Source: Capitella teleta | Taxonomy: Eukaryota; Annelida; Polychaeta; Capitellidae | Assembly: GCA_000328365.1 (NCBI GenBank) | Contig: KB305197.1 | Location: 26,809-90,808 of the forward strand | Reading direction: 5' to 3' | DNA length: 64,000 nt | In this document: positions 38,236 through 51,226 of the stretch, piece after piece | How the letters are laid out: each line of letters begins with the position of its first letter | Position numbering within the stretch: the first letter of the stretch is position 1 | Translations under genes and position numbers: made by a program | The notes under the pieces: generated by a model | Databases searched by the model: none | Told to the model about the DNA's origin: nothing | What the model saw: the letters and a program-made list of their open reading frames with translations, nothing else

Positions 38236-41144
38236 CGTCCTTTTCACAGATGGCTTAGGGGGTGGGGGTGGAGGCGGACCCTTATCCTCGTCACTGGTAG
38301 GGCCAACTCAGCACATACCGTTAAATAAATTTGAAGGCGGAGATGCAAATTAGCTGCCCCTCATGCATGTAGATAGTTCGTGGATGCTCTCTCTTCTTCT
38401 AGCGCTTTAGCTTCGAACTGCATGTCATGTCAGACACCTTGATTCCAGCAGCAATCAGTCGGAGGAGCATTATGTTCTGTTCACCTGGTTGCAGACTTAG
38501 GTTGAAAAAAAAAAAAAAAAAATCAAAAAAAAAATCAGTAGGAATAACTAGCTAACTTACAATATGGATAGGCAGCCATGTCCATTTTCATGTTGGCCAT
38601 CCCTTCAGGTGTGAACAGCTGGCTGCGGGAACCCTGCATTTCAGTAGTGCTGGCAACTGCCTCTGGAGAAAAGAGATGTACATAAGTCTGGTGCGCAACT
38701 GAATCAAACTGACTTAGCATCCTACTAAGAGTAAAATGCACATGTGTGGGTTGATTGCCACTGACGCCGGTCATAAATACGACTAATACTACAACTAATA
38801 TCGATAATGATAATAATAAGAATATTATTATTTTATTAAGTATATTAATAATAAATAAATAAATAATCATTAATTCATTACCATAATTTAATAGCAGTAA
38901 TAACAATGAAAATATTTTATGTTGCTCGAGCTTTAAAATATGTAAATGTGTTCCTAAGTGAGTTTAAAACAGCATGCATGCAGGTGAAAAGATATATACT
39001 AGTATATAGCTGACATACTACAGCGAGACCCTGAGTCCTATGGGTCTCGCTGTACGGTAAACGCATTAAACTCCAGTTCGCGAATCACGATTTCTAGAAT
39101 TCCACGCTTGTAATTATATTTATGAAGGCACCAGGGTCTGCAGAGCCATACCAGTTGGAGGTAGACGCTGGTACTAAATTTTGTTCAAAACCAGTACCAT
39201 AAACCTACTTAAACTGGATCTGCAAAAAAAAAAAAAAAAAATTGACATTACAGGTTTCTCTCCGCTTTCCGATTGTTGTGACACATGACCTGCTCTCCAC
39301 GTGTTATAAATAAACCAGTGCACTGCCCCTGCGTAGTGCGAAGTAAACATACACGCATGCGCGTACAATTTTCCCGCGCTAAGCAGTTCAACATGGGCGG
39401 CCTATCTTCCTTTGCAGTTGCTCACGTAATTTATACCGAGTCTTCACAAAGGAATACGTATTAATTAATACGCAATATTTTGTGCATCACCAATCAGTAT
39501 GTGAACAATTTTATTTATTTTCATTCGAAAGTCGCGAGAGAAGTTTGAGCTGGAAAGTGAAGCATGTGCGCTTGTTTACAGTGCAGTGCGCATGCGCTGA
39601 GTGACGTCACTCGCAAAATGGCGTTTGTTTACTTCTTCACGAAGTGATTTTTTGTTGCGGGTTTTAATTAATGTAAGTTCGACATGGTTATGATGGCACT
39701 GGCTCATATTATTTTTTTTTTTAGCATAAATATACCATTTAACGTCTGGAGGGCTTAAACACAAGGATTTGTCGGATGATATGTCTATATTTATCATGCA
39801 ATCGGCTGAGTGTGGAGCCTCGCTGCCAGTAGACGCAAAAAGAAGCGGTTTACCGTCGGGCGAGGTATACAGACCTCGCCAGAGAATCTGTGCTAACTAG
39901 TATACAACACAGTGAGCTGGTGAGTGCTCTAAGTTCATCTTCATCATTCATGACTTACATCAATACATGAACCCTCCAAATTTGTTCAGTTTAAGTACAA
40001 TTGAGGGAAAGTACACTGTACAAAGGCAAATAGGCAATACATCACAATCACAATCTGAATTGCTAGGCTTTTAGTCGTAGTAATCGGTTCGATCCATCTG
40101 GGCTGAAGGGGATTCCTATCTTCAGTGTGTCACACTGACAGTCCCTTCCATAATCCATGGCATGTAATGTATGATGTATATGTTTTGATAATGATTTCAA
40201 CTCCTTGTGACTTGTGACAACAACCCGAGCGTTGTCACCGCCGGAGGCCTTAGCAGTTCCAAATCAGAGTCACAATCGTCGCCCGAGTCCGGCTCCCTGT
40301 TGTCATTTTCATTAATCCTGTATTCGTCAACCAAAGCATACGTTTTTAAGCGATCTTCAGATGAAGAATTGAAAAACCCGCGAGTTTGTCTTTCATCTCG
40401 AGAGATATGGGTCGAGTCATGGGTTCACGACCCCGGCTCAACCAATCAGTGAGCGAGCCTGCTTATTTAGTAAGCAAGTAGATCAAACCACATGTCATAG
40501 TATGCAAATACAGGCCATGGGGGTTCCAGTTTAAGCCTTCTGGATCGTTCATTTTATTTAATACGTGACGTCGGACTGCATTATAAGAGAGTTCTCTTGC
40601 AGATCTTCTCGCTGATATAAAATATGGCGGGTTTCGCCGAAAAACTACTGGCGATCCGGGGGGTCAAAAACCGTGATAATCGGCCATTGCCTTGAGGGGG
40701 TTGTTGAAAAATATCTTATTTGAGTCATTTAGGTTGTAAATTCATGCCTAATACTTCGGGATATGGCGCATGAATGATTTATGAAGGCTCTGAGCCCAAA
40801 ACCTGAAAACCGCTTATAATCACCCCGCATGGTGTTTTTCGATCATAGCTCGTTGCGCAATTTGCGACTTGTGAGCGGTTTTGCCGTGGACGCTCATATA
40901 TATTTTGATACATGTATTCGGATTCGTTGCAATATTTTTGTGTGAAGACGAAGCTTCGGAAAACAGCAATTTTTCGTAGAAGTTCGTAGTAGAAGCTTCG
41001 CCCATCATTACATATAGCACTCGCATTATTTCGCAAATTGTAGTCTTTATTTGCGAAGAAAAGAATTGCGGCATTCAAGTCAGGATTTTAGCCGCGGTGA
41101 CGACATTCATCACGCGTTTGTTCATTTCATGCACGTGCCTTTCA
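38236..41144. other. Non-coding stretch
   Basis: No supported gene. Poly(A) tracts lie near 38504-38533 and 39224-39241. A minus-strand open stretch at about 40452-40210, rich in Asp, Glu and Ser, has no ATG at its start and no domain I know. Confidence 0.45.
39019..39054. repeat. Perfect 13-bp hairpin
   Basis: TACAGCGAGACCC and its exact reverse complement GGGTCTCGCTGTA flank a 10-base loop. No T-run follows, so a bacterial-type terminator is irrelevant; the role is unknown. Confidence 0.85.
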
Positions 41145-41714
41145 TTAACACATTCACCGCCAAACACGGAGATTTCCGTGCTTGCGTGCCCAACGCTTCT
41201 CCGCCAAACACGGAGATTTCCGTGTTTTGCACTTTTTGCTATATACGGGTGCTATAACCTCTTGCGCATCATCTCTGAAAATATCAAAGAGTTTGACCGT
41301 GTGCATCTATGATTATATCATGATTTTACGGATATATGTTCCTAAACCAATCATTAATCCTTGTACTTCTGAAGTTTATATAGCAGTTACCGATTGATTT
41401 GTGGTAGACCGCTGCCGAAAGCATGCAGCGAAGCGATCACGACTCGGGGTGAAGCAGTGAAGCGATTAGTTTTCACAGCAATTGGGCAATGCGGGTGTTC
41501 AGCTTGAATACTAGTGTACTGGTAAATGTATAATTATGTGATGAGTTATTGAAAATATAATAAGATATATATGTACGATGTATATCCCTCGTATACATGT
41601 ATATAGAAAAAAAGGCAGATACACATTTCATCACAAGCATCGCTTCCGCAACATATGGATTTCTAGCACATATTTATACATGTGCATACATGTCTAGCAA
41701 TGAAAGACCATGCA

Positions 41715-41764
41715 NNNNNNNNNNNNNNNNNNNNNNNNNNNNNNNNNNNNNNNNNNNNNNNNNN
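41715..41764. other. Assembly gap (50 N)
   Basis: A round 50-base run of N, probably a placeholder length. Confidence 0.99.
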
Positions 41765-42542
41765 AGTTTGTGGGGTTTTGTTGCATTTGTGGTAATTAAT
41801 TGTCACATTGGATGATTTTAACAGGTATGTGTTATAGGAAAATCACGTCAATAAGGCTCTGTACCCTATATGTATGTCTAATTGTCTATTGTTATAGCCA
41901 ATCCGTACAAAAAGTGTACAAAAATGATGAGGCATATTTTGTTCAATGTTCGATGTTTATAATTATGGAATACAATGCACATGTGGCTACCGCAATGCTT
42001 ACACCCATTGTTATGCATAGCATATAATTATAACAAGTGGTTGCAATGCTCATAGGGCATAATTATGTGAGTGTATCTTAGTGCTCTAATTCATGATATA
42101 TTATTGAATATAATCTGGGCAAACTGAACCCGGCGGTATCCGAGCTTAAATGTTCGGATGCGGTTCGATCTGTCTCATTGACTCCCCGGGCAAAACCTTA
42201 AAATGGCCAGTGCTCCGGAGCAGAAAGCAATATATCGATTACTTTTATCTTAAAAAAAAAGTTTATTTTAATTATTTCTATGTTTATCATTAACGCGATA
42301 TCCTCTGTTTTGCATATTTAATTAGGCGAGAAAACGAAGAAATGCTGACTTTTTTTAGCCGATTTTCATTTCTCCGGATTTCAATCTGCAACCTGCAGAC
42401 CCCATGACTACAGAGTGGGAGTACGTGTGTTCTAGGGTACGAGCATTGGCCATTTCTAAAGTTCGCCAAGGGAAAGGGAGCCAATGAGACTGTTCCACGA
42501 GATGTAACCAAGATAGTCGATTAGATATTGTGGAACTATAGT

Positions 42543-42772
42543 CCAGTCAATGAATCTTTAAAATTGGGGGTGGGGAGACCCAAAACAAAATTGCAACATA
42601 ATTTATTACATTTGTAGTATTTAGTACGCCCGATGCAAAATTGAAAGCTGCATAACATATAGAGAATCCGCTAAAATCCGCGTTGTGGAAATACCCAAAA
42701 TTGGGTATGAAATTAGGTCATTAGGTAAACAAAAGGTTTAGTGTGTTTCGTAAAGGTATCATTTATGATATG
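42543..42772 (+). repeat. Dispersed repeat, copy 2
   Basis: The partner of 28864-29072; it shares its main blocks in order but lacks the second hairpin arm. Confidence 0.75.
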
Positions 42773-44089
42773 CCAGAATCAATATTTACCACTGTTATTG
42801 TGCCCAAATTGCTGAATAGGTATTACTCTGAAGGAATGATTCAATATATAGCACGTAATTATTCGCTATTTTTCGAATGCTAGAGGAAAAACGAGTTCTC
42901 GGATATCGATTTCGAAACTCTGCCCAAGCATTTCACCCATATTGTCAAAGTTACTATAGATAGCGGCTTGCATCTTACATCAGATTGTAGCCCACGTAAT
43001 TTACAATACGTGCATATCATATATATTAAATATATAGATAACAATTTGGGAACAAAATCTAAATTACTTACCCTACCCAATAAACGCTGACTTCGGCTTT
43101 TTTTTTTTTTTTTTTTTTGTAATTGTCATATTTCTAGAATTGAAGCAGACGCTTTACATCTAGAAGTTGATCATCTGTATACACCAGAACAAGGAGCCAA
43201 AAATACGATTAATTGAACCAGCAACCAATCAGGTTCAATAACATTCATCTGTGAGTCTTATGCCAATTTATAAGTCACGTGTTATTTGGGTTTGGGAAAA
43301 CCCCTGCTTTACGTAGTGATCCCTCATCCGGGCTTTTAGTGGCAGTGTGCGAAGCTGTTTTTCTCCAATTACCTTAAAATGATGAATGTTGCTATTATTC
43401 TGCTGTATACTTCATGTCTGATTTACTCCCAATCAAATCTGTCTCGTGATCACATCTTTGTCTTGTCACTTGGAGGTCCAAAATAATAAGCTTCAGAACA
43501 TACATTTGCAAGCAATTAACGCGTGATTATACATAATTATACCACTCAGTTTTTGTATTTGAGTGATTTATTTGTGTATAAATAGCGCGTATAAATAAAC
43601 AAATAGCATATACCACTCTCGCCATTCACCTAATGTTAAGATCTTAAAATGCAATTTCATAACGCAATCGCTGATTGGACGTTATGATGATCTGCTGTAA
43701 GAATAGCTCGATTATTGCCTATATGCAGATAATTCATAAATTGTTATTGATTCCTTTTGAAGCGCAAACAGTAAATAAAATGCTTTTATGTGTTTTAAAT
43801 GCATGTGTTAGAAACAGGATAAGATAAAATGTGCGTTTTCTATAATTTTGGTCGGCAGTTATCCATGTTAAACGGTCCAGGATTGGATGTGGCTATGTTG
43901 ATCCTACAGGTCAAAGGTCATCTATTCTAGCGTTTGTTTGCTATATTTGTGAATTTCAATAAATTTTGGTAAAAATTGACATTGTTCTAGAAGGAAATAA
44001 TCTTATGTTACTATTCATTGATACTGGAGATTTGATAATCGTTTTCTCGGGCTCTGAGAAGAATTTGTAAACTGCCTAAGATGTCATGA

Positions 44090-44153
44090 AAATGGAATGC
44101 TGCAGTAAAGAAATACGCGAATGGATGAGACTAAACAGACTGAAGCTAAAAGA

Positions 44154-44185
<32 letters not shown>

Positions 44186-44680
44186 GGACCTCCTTGTAAT
44201 AGCCACAAAGCACAGCCTGAAGAAACTGAGCAACATCACAATGACTATTGGAGATGACGTCATCAGGCCATCAACAAGCGTCAGAAATCTCGGAAGCTGG
44301 CTGGATTAGTCCATGACAATGCGAGAACAAGTCAGTCACACCGTGAAAACCAGCTACTACCACCTCAGGAGCATAACTCACATAAGAAGCAATCTAGACC
44401 AACCCACATGTGCAAAAGTCATCAACGCAACAATCCCATCCAGACAAGACTAGCACAATGGACCTCTCTCAGGTGTTCACGCAAACATCATAAAATCACT
44501 GCAGCGTCTACAAAACCATGCAGCAAGGGTCCTGACGAGGACTCCGCGGAGAGATCATATCACGCCAGTATTGAATATTCACTCCGAGCCAAGCAAAGAG
44601 ACTTTTGAGAATATGTTAAAAACGTTTTTATTCACAAGTACATTCGTATAGCATTTCAGCTATTTTATAATTATGTCGTC
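44090..44680 (+). mobile_element. LINE reverse transcriptase C-terminal fragment
   Basis: EIREWMRLNRLKLKD leads into KTDLLVIA, then VRNLGSWLD, MREQVSHTVKTSYYHLRSI and NHAARVLTR, the C-terminal end of a CR1/L2/Jockey-like reverse transcriptase. The frame changes across a 30-base poly(A) (44155-44184) that has expanded in the lysine codons, a TAG replaces the codon after WLD, and further frame changes follow. It is 5'-truncated near 44085, as is usual for LINEs. The tail ENMLKTFLFTSTFV runs to about 44660. Confidence 0.8.
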
Positions 44681-44684
44681 TCGT

Positions 44685-44765
44685 CGGTTATTTGGCTCCA
44701 GAATCCTTTGGACTTGTTTTTCTGACGATAACCATCTCCTTCCTGTGACTTATCCCTTAAGTCAT
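44685..44765 (+). repeat. Dispersed repeat, third copy (short)
   Basis: CGTCTCGTCGGTTATTTG, then CTTCCTGTGACTTATCCCTT, match 38107-38195. Because it abuts the LINE fragment and lies inside the TTAA-bounded candidate, it may be part of either one. Confidence 0.55.
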
Positions 44766-44869
44766 ACTTACTTGGTATTGTTCCATGTATGTAATTAACT
44801 GCGAACAACAAGACCACACATCGGGCATAAATAAATGGAAATCCCGCCTATTGGCTGTGAACGTGTTAA

Positions 44870-46639
44870 TGTTATTTTCTTGTGTGTTGTTCATCGCCAG
44901 AAGCTAATGTTTTGTTAATATTTTGCAGAATACCGCAGCCAGAATTGGCTGAAATGAATGCTAAGCCGTAAACATCACGAAAGGGATTGCAGTTCAGTTC
45001 ATGACAAGGCTGTTGAAATAGTATTGTGTTGTTATCCTGTCGTGTATTTTATTGTCTCAAACCACAGAATGATTTACATTGAGTGATTTAGTGAATGGAT
45101 CATTGCTGTGACGTAACGGCGTCTGTTATTGCGCAGTATTGGCGCATGAATGCAGCAAGAAGGAAGCGACTAGTTAATAACCCTTCACGTCTGCCCTCTC
45201 GCTGACGTCAATCAAAGTGTTGCCTAATTAAAGACCTCTTGTGATAACACCTGACGAGAGATTCACTGCAATAATCATTAGGTTAGGGTGTTGCTTCACT
45301 GATTGAGTAGATAACTTTTGTCGGCTGATTACATGAGCAACATAATATCAAGCATCCATTCGACCATTACATCGAATGAATTATGACACATGAACCAGGG
45401 AATATAGGATTACATTGAAACATGATAATAACGAACGGGAATATGATGACATGGAAATCAGCCAACTATACATGAGTGCTTGGCTTCATTCGTCTCATTT
45501 TATCGTTGATAATTTCATGACATATTGCTGAACTTCGGCTCGCATATTGTTTATATATTAAAATTACCTGTCCCTCGTGTTAGAATTAATAACTTCGTCA
45601 AAACTCCGATATTCAATAACTGAAACCACAAATAGCTGCAGTGAGCGGAATTGGCGATGAATTGATGTCCTGTAGAAATCAACAGGTTTTACACACAAAG
45701 TAGTGACGTCATATTATGAATATTCATTATTCAAATTACCTGCGTATCAACTTCCGTTTTCTGCTGATTCAAAATATCAGTTTGTGCTCACATCGTCTGT
45801 ACATCTTCGACTCTGACTTGGTTCTTCTACACTTCTTGTATTTTTTTTTAATTACTAAAATTAAGGTTCTTGCTGTTTTATCACTCCATTTGAAAACCCT
45901 TTATTCCTCTGGAAATCATGGATTCCATGTGTGCACGTGAATTGTCGAATACAAAGGAGAGGGTAATCGTATGATATCAAATACCCGATAGGATCCCGTG
46001 TGACCCTACACATTCACCGAAAAAGCTCCCCATTTTCTTCATATTATAGTATCCCTTCGTGCACGTGAAATGTCGAATATCAATTAAATACAGAAAGATC
46101 CCGTGTACTCCTATACTATACCTGAAAAACCGTCCCCTGGTTACATACTTTATATGATGACGGGATGCGTATCGGGTGTTACTCGATACATTGTAATTAT
46201 GCAAGTTCATCATAATCCAGAATATTACACCATTCAGATTTGCTATATCTCATCTGTAATCATAATAGTTATAGCTGATTTTTCCCTCATGTTATGATAG
46301 TGTATATTATCACAACATTTCTTGTATATGCTTCAAACCACATACTTTGTAAACTATTCACATGTTTTCACATTCGATTTTGACTTACGTTTGTTCCTTA
46401 TTATATAATCTTGATCGTTGTCATTACTACCTGTATTATTAGGTTTCTACAATTATTATTTGTATATTTAATTTCAGTACTTTTTCTGAATCTTTTTCTT
46501 TGTTTCCCTCTTCTTAGTTTTCATATTTTTTTTTTCTTCCAGGTGGCTCGCGTGAAGAAGCAAGAGATGCGAGAGAGAAGATAACGGACGCTGGATAGAA
46601 AGTAAAAGTTACGAGATCAATTGAGGTTAAAATTTTGCT
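44870..46639. other. Non-coding stretch
   Basis: No supported gene; it includes the two-unit tandem duplication at 45926-46150. Confidence 0.5.
45926..46150 (+). repeat. Two-unit tandem duplication, about 120 bases per unit
   Basis: GTGCACGTGAATTGTCGAAT and GTGCACGTGAAATGTCGAAT open the two units. Each contains GATCCCGTGT and a following GAAAAA block. The units have diverged by substitutions and a small indel. Confidence 0.7.
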
Positions 46640-47990
46640 CAATTTAATTCAATTCAATTCAATTCAATTCAATTCAATTCAGTTCAGTTCAGTTTGCAGG
46701 TTTATTACATACTCGAAGTACAATATGACAAGTAACAGAACAAAGGTAAACAAATTAGTTAACACACAGGGTTTCTAGTAGCGCTGTATTTTTTGTGCGC
46801 GTTAGGCCGTTCTCCCTGCAGCCAGCGACCACATCAAGGAGTTCTCGGAAGGTAAGAGCGATACTCTCCTGCTCCTCGCTGACGCGATCCGAAGCACAAA
46901 TAGTCCTGCTTGCATCGACGAGTGCAGCGGCAAATGCACATTATAGTTGTCTCTCAGCCAGGCCACGTTTGAACCCAGATCAGTTCTTGCATCGCTGCAG
47001 GTTGTAGTCACGATAGTCCGCACAGTACGATTGTCGCAGCACAACGCCTTACTGATGAAGTTGGCTAACGGAGCTGATGGAAACGTAGTCCGGACACGGT
47101 TCGTCCAGGAGGTGAAGGTTGCCGTCTTGCAACCAAGTTTCTTATACGCACATGAACTCCGGTTTTTCGTGTTCCAGTGTCTTTTTAACATAACTGTCGT
47201 TTCTAAAAACACCTTCGCAATTCAATTAGTACAGTGCCAGTGTTTGATTATCAGTGTGATGATCCATTTTGAGTGCTGTCTACCTTTCATTCTGTCGTCG
47301 CCGGTGGTATCGTCGGCAGCAAACATTCTCAGGCCAAAAATCAGTATCAATCAGAGGGCGAGTGGAATCAGGGCACTCAATCAGGATGCGGTATGAGTGC
47401 GTCACGCGTTCATCTGGAGTCTTTCTATCTCGACCACATGGACATGTTTGGCCTTGATGTAATCGACAAATTCCTTTACAGGCACTACACTGTCGATTCG
47501 GTAGACAAAAAGATCTACCCGCCGCTTGTCAGCTCGCAGGGTCGTGCTCTTGGCTGTCCCAACAATGACCTACTCTTGTCGCTTGGGGAAAGGGCGCTTA
47601 GATGGCCCTCCCGGATGTTTGGCCGCCTGGTTTGACGATTGGGGCTGCTGAGCATTTGAATATCGGGGTTTGCTACCAGCTACTAATCTGTACTTCAAAT
47701 TCAGGGGTCGAGAGGGCATGGGCCAGATATGGTCTAATTGGCCGCTTTTCATGTGCTACTCAATACTCTCCAGTCTTTGGAGAATCATGACAATCTCAGG
47801 GCCGGCGTTGTTGCATGAACTCACAGCAGAAGAGTTCTGCCAAGGCGGGGGAATATTTCGAAGTCGTCTAGCGAAGAAGATCGTATATGGGTCTTGGTTA
47901 CCCTGACAGAGGGAGTCGATCATAACAATGGCATTCATCATGTCCTCAGCGTCAGCTTCAGCAGCTGTCCTTTTTGACGTGTCCATGAGC
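46640..47990 (-). mobile_element. LINE remnant: ORF1, endonuclease piece and 3' tail
   Basis: On the minus strand an ATG ORF begins at 47986 (MDTSKRTAAEADAED). Around 47520-47285, RVDLFVYRIDS, EFVDYIKAKHVHVVEIERL and then, in another frame, DTDFWPENVCCRRY resemble the C-terminal domain of LINE ORF1 proteins. At 47205-47070, RNDSYVKKTLEHEKPEFMCV, a stop, then ETWLQDGNLHLLDE resembles the start of an AP-type endonuclease. The 3' end has AATAAA in reverse at about 46702 and a (TTGAA)n tail at 46640-46695, as in some LINE clades. No reverse transcriptase lies between, so the copy is internally deleted. Confidence 0.65.
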
Positions 47991-49208
47991 TAGGAGGAGG
48001 GCGGGAGATTTGTTGAGTAGGTCACCCACAGCAAGTGCTTAGCACCATTGACGGAGGTAGGACTGTATAGAGGCTGAGCAATTGGGCATTAAGAATCAAC
48101 AAAATTTGACGGCTTCAGTTCATCAAAAGTGAATGCTAACAGCTCATACACGACTAGTTTGAGATGCGTGCTGACTACTTACCCCGATCTTCTGCGAAGC
48201 TCTTTTTCAGACATGGTCAAAGTCCCCTTTCGGTCACACTTCAATGGCTCTCAGAGGCATAGTCAGATCCACACATATGAGCGATATTAGGGTAAATTTT
48301 CGCGGATAGGAATCTTTAAATCCGGTGAAATGACGATGCAGAGGAATTCGGCGAATTTTCACTCGGTCTAGGCGAAGACGTTCAGGTGATTAAGCTTCCC
48401 ATTAATAAGGGTGACACCATCGAGGGATTATGATGTGTTATTGTATATTCGAAAGCATTTCTTGGTAGCCATTTTTATTATTGTAGAATTGTGATCCCCG
48501 ATTCTTGACTTATCCCACGAACAATCATTCGGCACGTGGTCGATCATCTCGAACGAACGTTGTGATTCCTCTGTTGGCATTGCTTTGATTTGGCATAGTG
48601 CAAACCATAAACCACTAAGCTCAGTGCGCTGTGATTGTGTCCTGGACCGTTATGAAGTCATCGACTGATTCACTTTCAATTATGCGTTATGATATCGACG
48701 TCTGAAGTGCAAATATCTCGTGGTCAATCTCATCATTCCAGTAGAGGCAGGAGAGTTCTGAGACCATCTTCAGAGGTCACATAAGTGCATTCAAATAAGG
48801 CAATCAAAACTCTGAAGAATCACCAGTAGCTGTTCTCGAAGCCAATCTACAGATACTATGCAAATAAGTTAACCCTTACATCAATTTCTCAGACAGATTA
48901 TGAATATGTTAATGAGCTAGCCTAATAATAATTGTAATAATTATTATTATTTCACACTACTGACACTAGTGTATTGATACAAGTAAGTCTTCAGAGATTC
49001 TGCTCGAGTGAATTCTAAAACAATCAAAACAATAAAGTTTTTCAGAGGAATATGCAAAGGAGCTAACTCCTACATCGATTTCTGAGACAGTTTATGAATA
49101 CATGTTAACTAGGCTAACTGTTATGCGACACACTCTTATACTTATGAAATACTGTCTCAGAAAGACATCTTTCTTACATTAATTTCAAACTCTCTCAGAA
49201 ATTTTCTA

Positions 49209-49241
<33 letters not shown>

Positions 49242-51226
49242 GAAAAAAAAAATTAATAATTTAATTATAATGATCTATATTCTGAATATCCACGCAGAGT
49301 CTTCTTGCGATGATTATACATGTACATGTACCTGTAATGGTGATTGCTAAACATCTTTTGTTAAAAGACCTTGATCAATTATTGATTTTCCATAGCCTTA
49401 GCTTTTAACACACGGCAGCAGAGATTTCTGCTCTGCTGCTTAAGCAAGCGACTGCAGCGTGACAATTTCTTCCGAGCGTGACAGTTTTATATGAGCGTGA
49501 CAGTTGTTGAGGTGAAGGTTGATGCGCTCATGTGATGCGCGATGATGTAGATTTTAGAACTTCCAAAGACATTATGATGTTTCAGAAAGACGCATTTTAC
49601 ACTAATTCTAAAATGTCTCATAAATTTCTAATAATAATAATAATTGTAACAAATTAAATTGTAAATATCCATATCCTAAATCAGCACTTAGAATTAAGGA
49701 GTCCTCCTGTGATGAATATATACTGGTATTTTTGTTGTTCATCTGATGGTTGATAATGTTTTGAGGTGAATGTAGACGCGCTCATGTGATGCGCAATGAG
49801 GTAGAATCTTCCTGAAACATCACGTGATACCTGTGTGAGTCACCGCCTCAGGCCGGCCTCATTTAACTGTATAATTATTTATTTTATAAGAAAAATAAAA
49901 AAAATACTGAGATATAAGCACAAGCATGTCTCAGCAAAACAGTGTTGGTAATACTGTAATGCTAAATTCTCACATCCTAGACACATCAATCCCTAAAAAT
50001 ATATCAAAACCAGGGCCACGGACGCGTCAGGGTGTGAAATGCATTTTTGGATTCCTGGTACCAGATATGTTCAGTCTTGGAATAGTCTAAAACAGATAAT
50101 TTTAGCGCCGTGCAACGATTTTACAAGAAAAGACCCCCCGCGACGTTTTTCCGGCCAAGTTCCGGGTTAAGTTCCGCATCTGACGTCAGACTGACCAATA
50201 TTAGAACGCTCCATTTCATCATCCTATCCAGGACTGACGGGAAATTACGCATGCGTTACGTTACGTTTTTCTTCATATCTCGGCAACTGCTTCCCGCACA
50301 AACGTCTAACTCATACCAGTTTGTTGGGAATGACCTTAGCTTTCGAGTAATGTTATGTATTTTATGTTAAATTATCGTAATAACTTACAATTACTAAACG
50401 CAAAAATCTCGATAAAAGATGTCGAACTCACTACAAAAAATACAAATAGCACAAAAGTTTGTGCTATGACACCTATTTTTATTTCTACCTTCCGAAAGAT
50501 CGTTGTTTTTTCAACATTATCACCCAATGGGATTGTTTTGGGTTGCCATTTACGGCTCCAAACAACGCCGACAATAATTCATTCATTTTAATACCCGTTA
50601 ACTTGTCCTGTTTTTGTTTTCCTTCCGAGAAGCAGTGTTTTGAGGATTTATAAATAGGATTTAAAACAATTTTAACATAGCACGCTTTCCTTAGAAATCA
50701 AAACAGTGTTTTGTGGTACGACACCTATTCGCTTTTGTCCCATGAAAACAACTAGTGTATTGAACAGTATCTAAAAATACAAATTTTCTTGAGTGAAGTT
50801 AAATGCTCCATGTACTAGTATCTCCAATAATAATGGTCTTTTCGTCATGTCTCATTTCCGAGAAGCCGTGCTGAGAAATATTTACTTTCTACTTCATGAT
50901 AATTATATTATTGTGTCTGCGTGTACGCATGTAAAGCAGTAAACAATTCATTATGAATTCATTCAATATGAATATCATATTGATATATTCCAATTATACC
51001 ATGAGACACGGAAGAGTGACAAATGCCCAATGATTTCCAGATCATTGGGTGATGCTTTCATATCTAAATATTTATTGACCGTATTCTCATCATTGTGAAA
51101 AACATGCTGTTATAATAAGAACTTTAAAGCTGATGATCTGACAAAGGTGTATGTTGATGTACTATGGCTACAAATTATGTGAAGCGCCACATCTCAACTC
51201 ACGAATAATGAGAGTACTTCTCAGTG
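47991..51226. other. Non-coding stretch
   Basis: No supported gene. Local repeats fill 48700-49830 and an A-rich tract lies at 49210-49252. ORFs at 50110-50653 (+) overlap in different frames and show no domain. Confidence 0.45.
48700..49830 (+). repeat. Local degenerate repeats
   Basis: Two kinds of unit recur. GAGGTGAAGGTTGATGCGCT at about 49509 returns as GAGGTGAATGTAGACGCGCT at about 49762, each followed by CATGTGATGCGC and a GTAGA block. A block with ATTTCTGAGACAG-TTATGAATA recurs near 48885 and 49075. CTCAGAAAGACAT-type pieces recur between 49150 and 49620. They look like a decayed local array of about 250-base units. Confidence 0.6.

Larger units (their letters stand above)
41149..44865. 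mobile_element. Candidate TTAA-bounded piggyBac-like element, copy 2
   Basis: The left end starts after TTAA (41145-41148) with CACATTCACCGCCAA. At 44866-44869 another TTAA is preceded by a sequence whose reverse complement begins CACGTTCACAGCCAA and continues with a similar GG-ATTTCC block, a plausible imperfect TIR of about 30 bases. If so, the element spans 3.7 kb, with an assembly gap and a LINE piece inside and no visible transposase. Alternatively the two ends belong to separate family members. Confidence 0.45.

Noticed and set aside
46947-47635. Plus-strand ORFs of up to 149 codons
   Set aside because: They are antisense to the LINE ORF1 and endonuclease pieces, which match known families.
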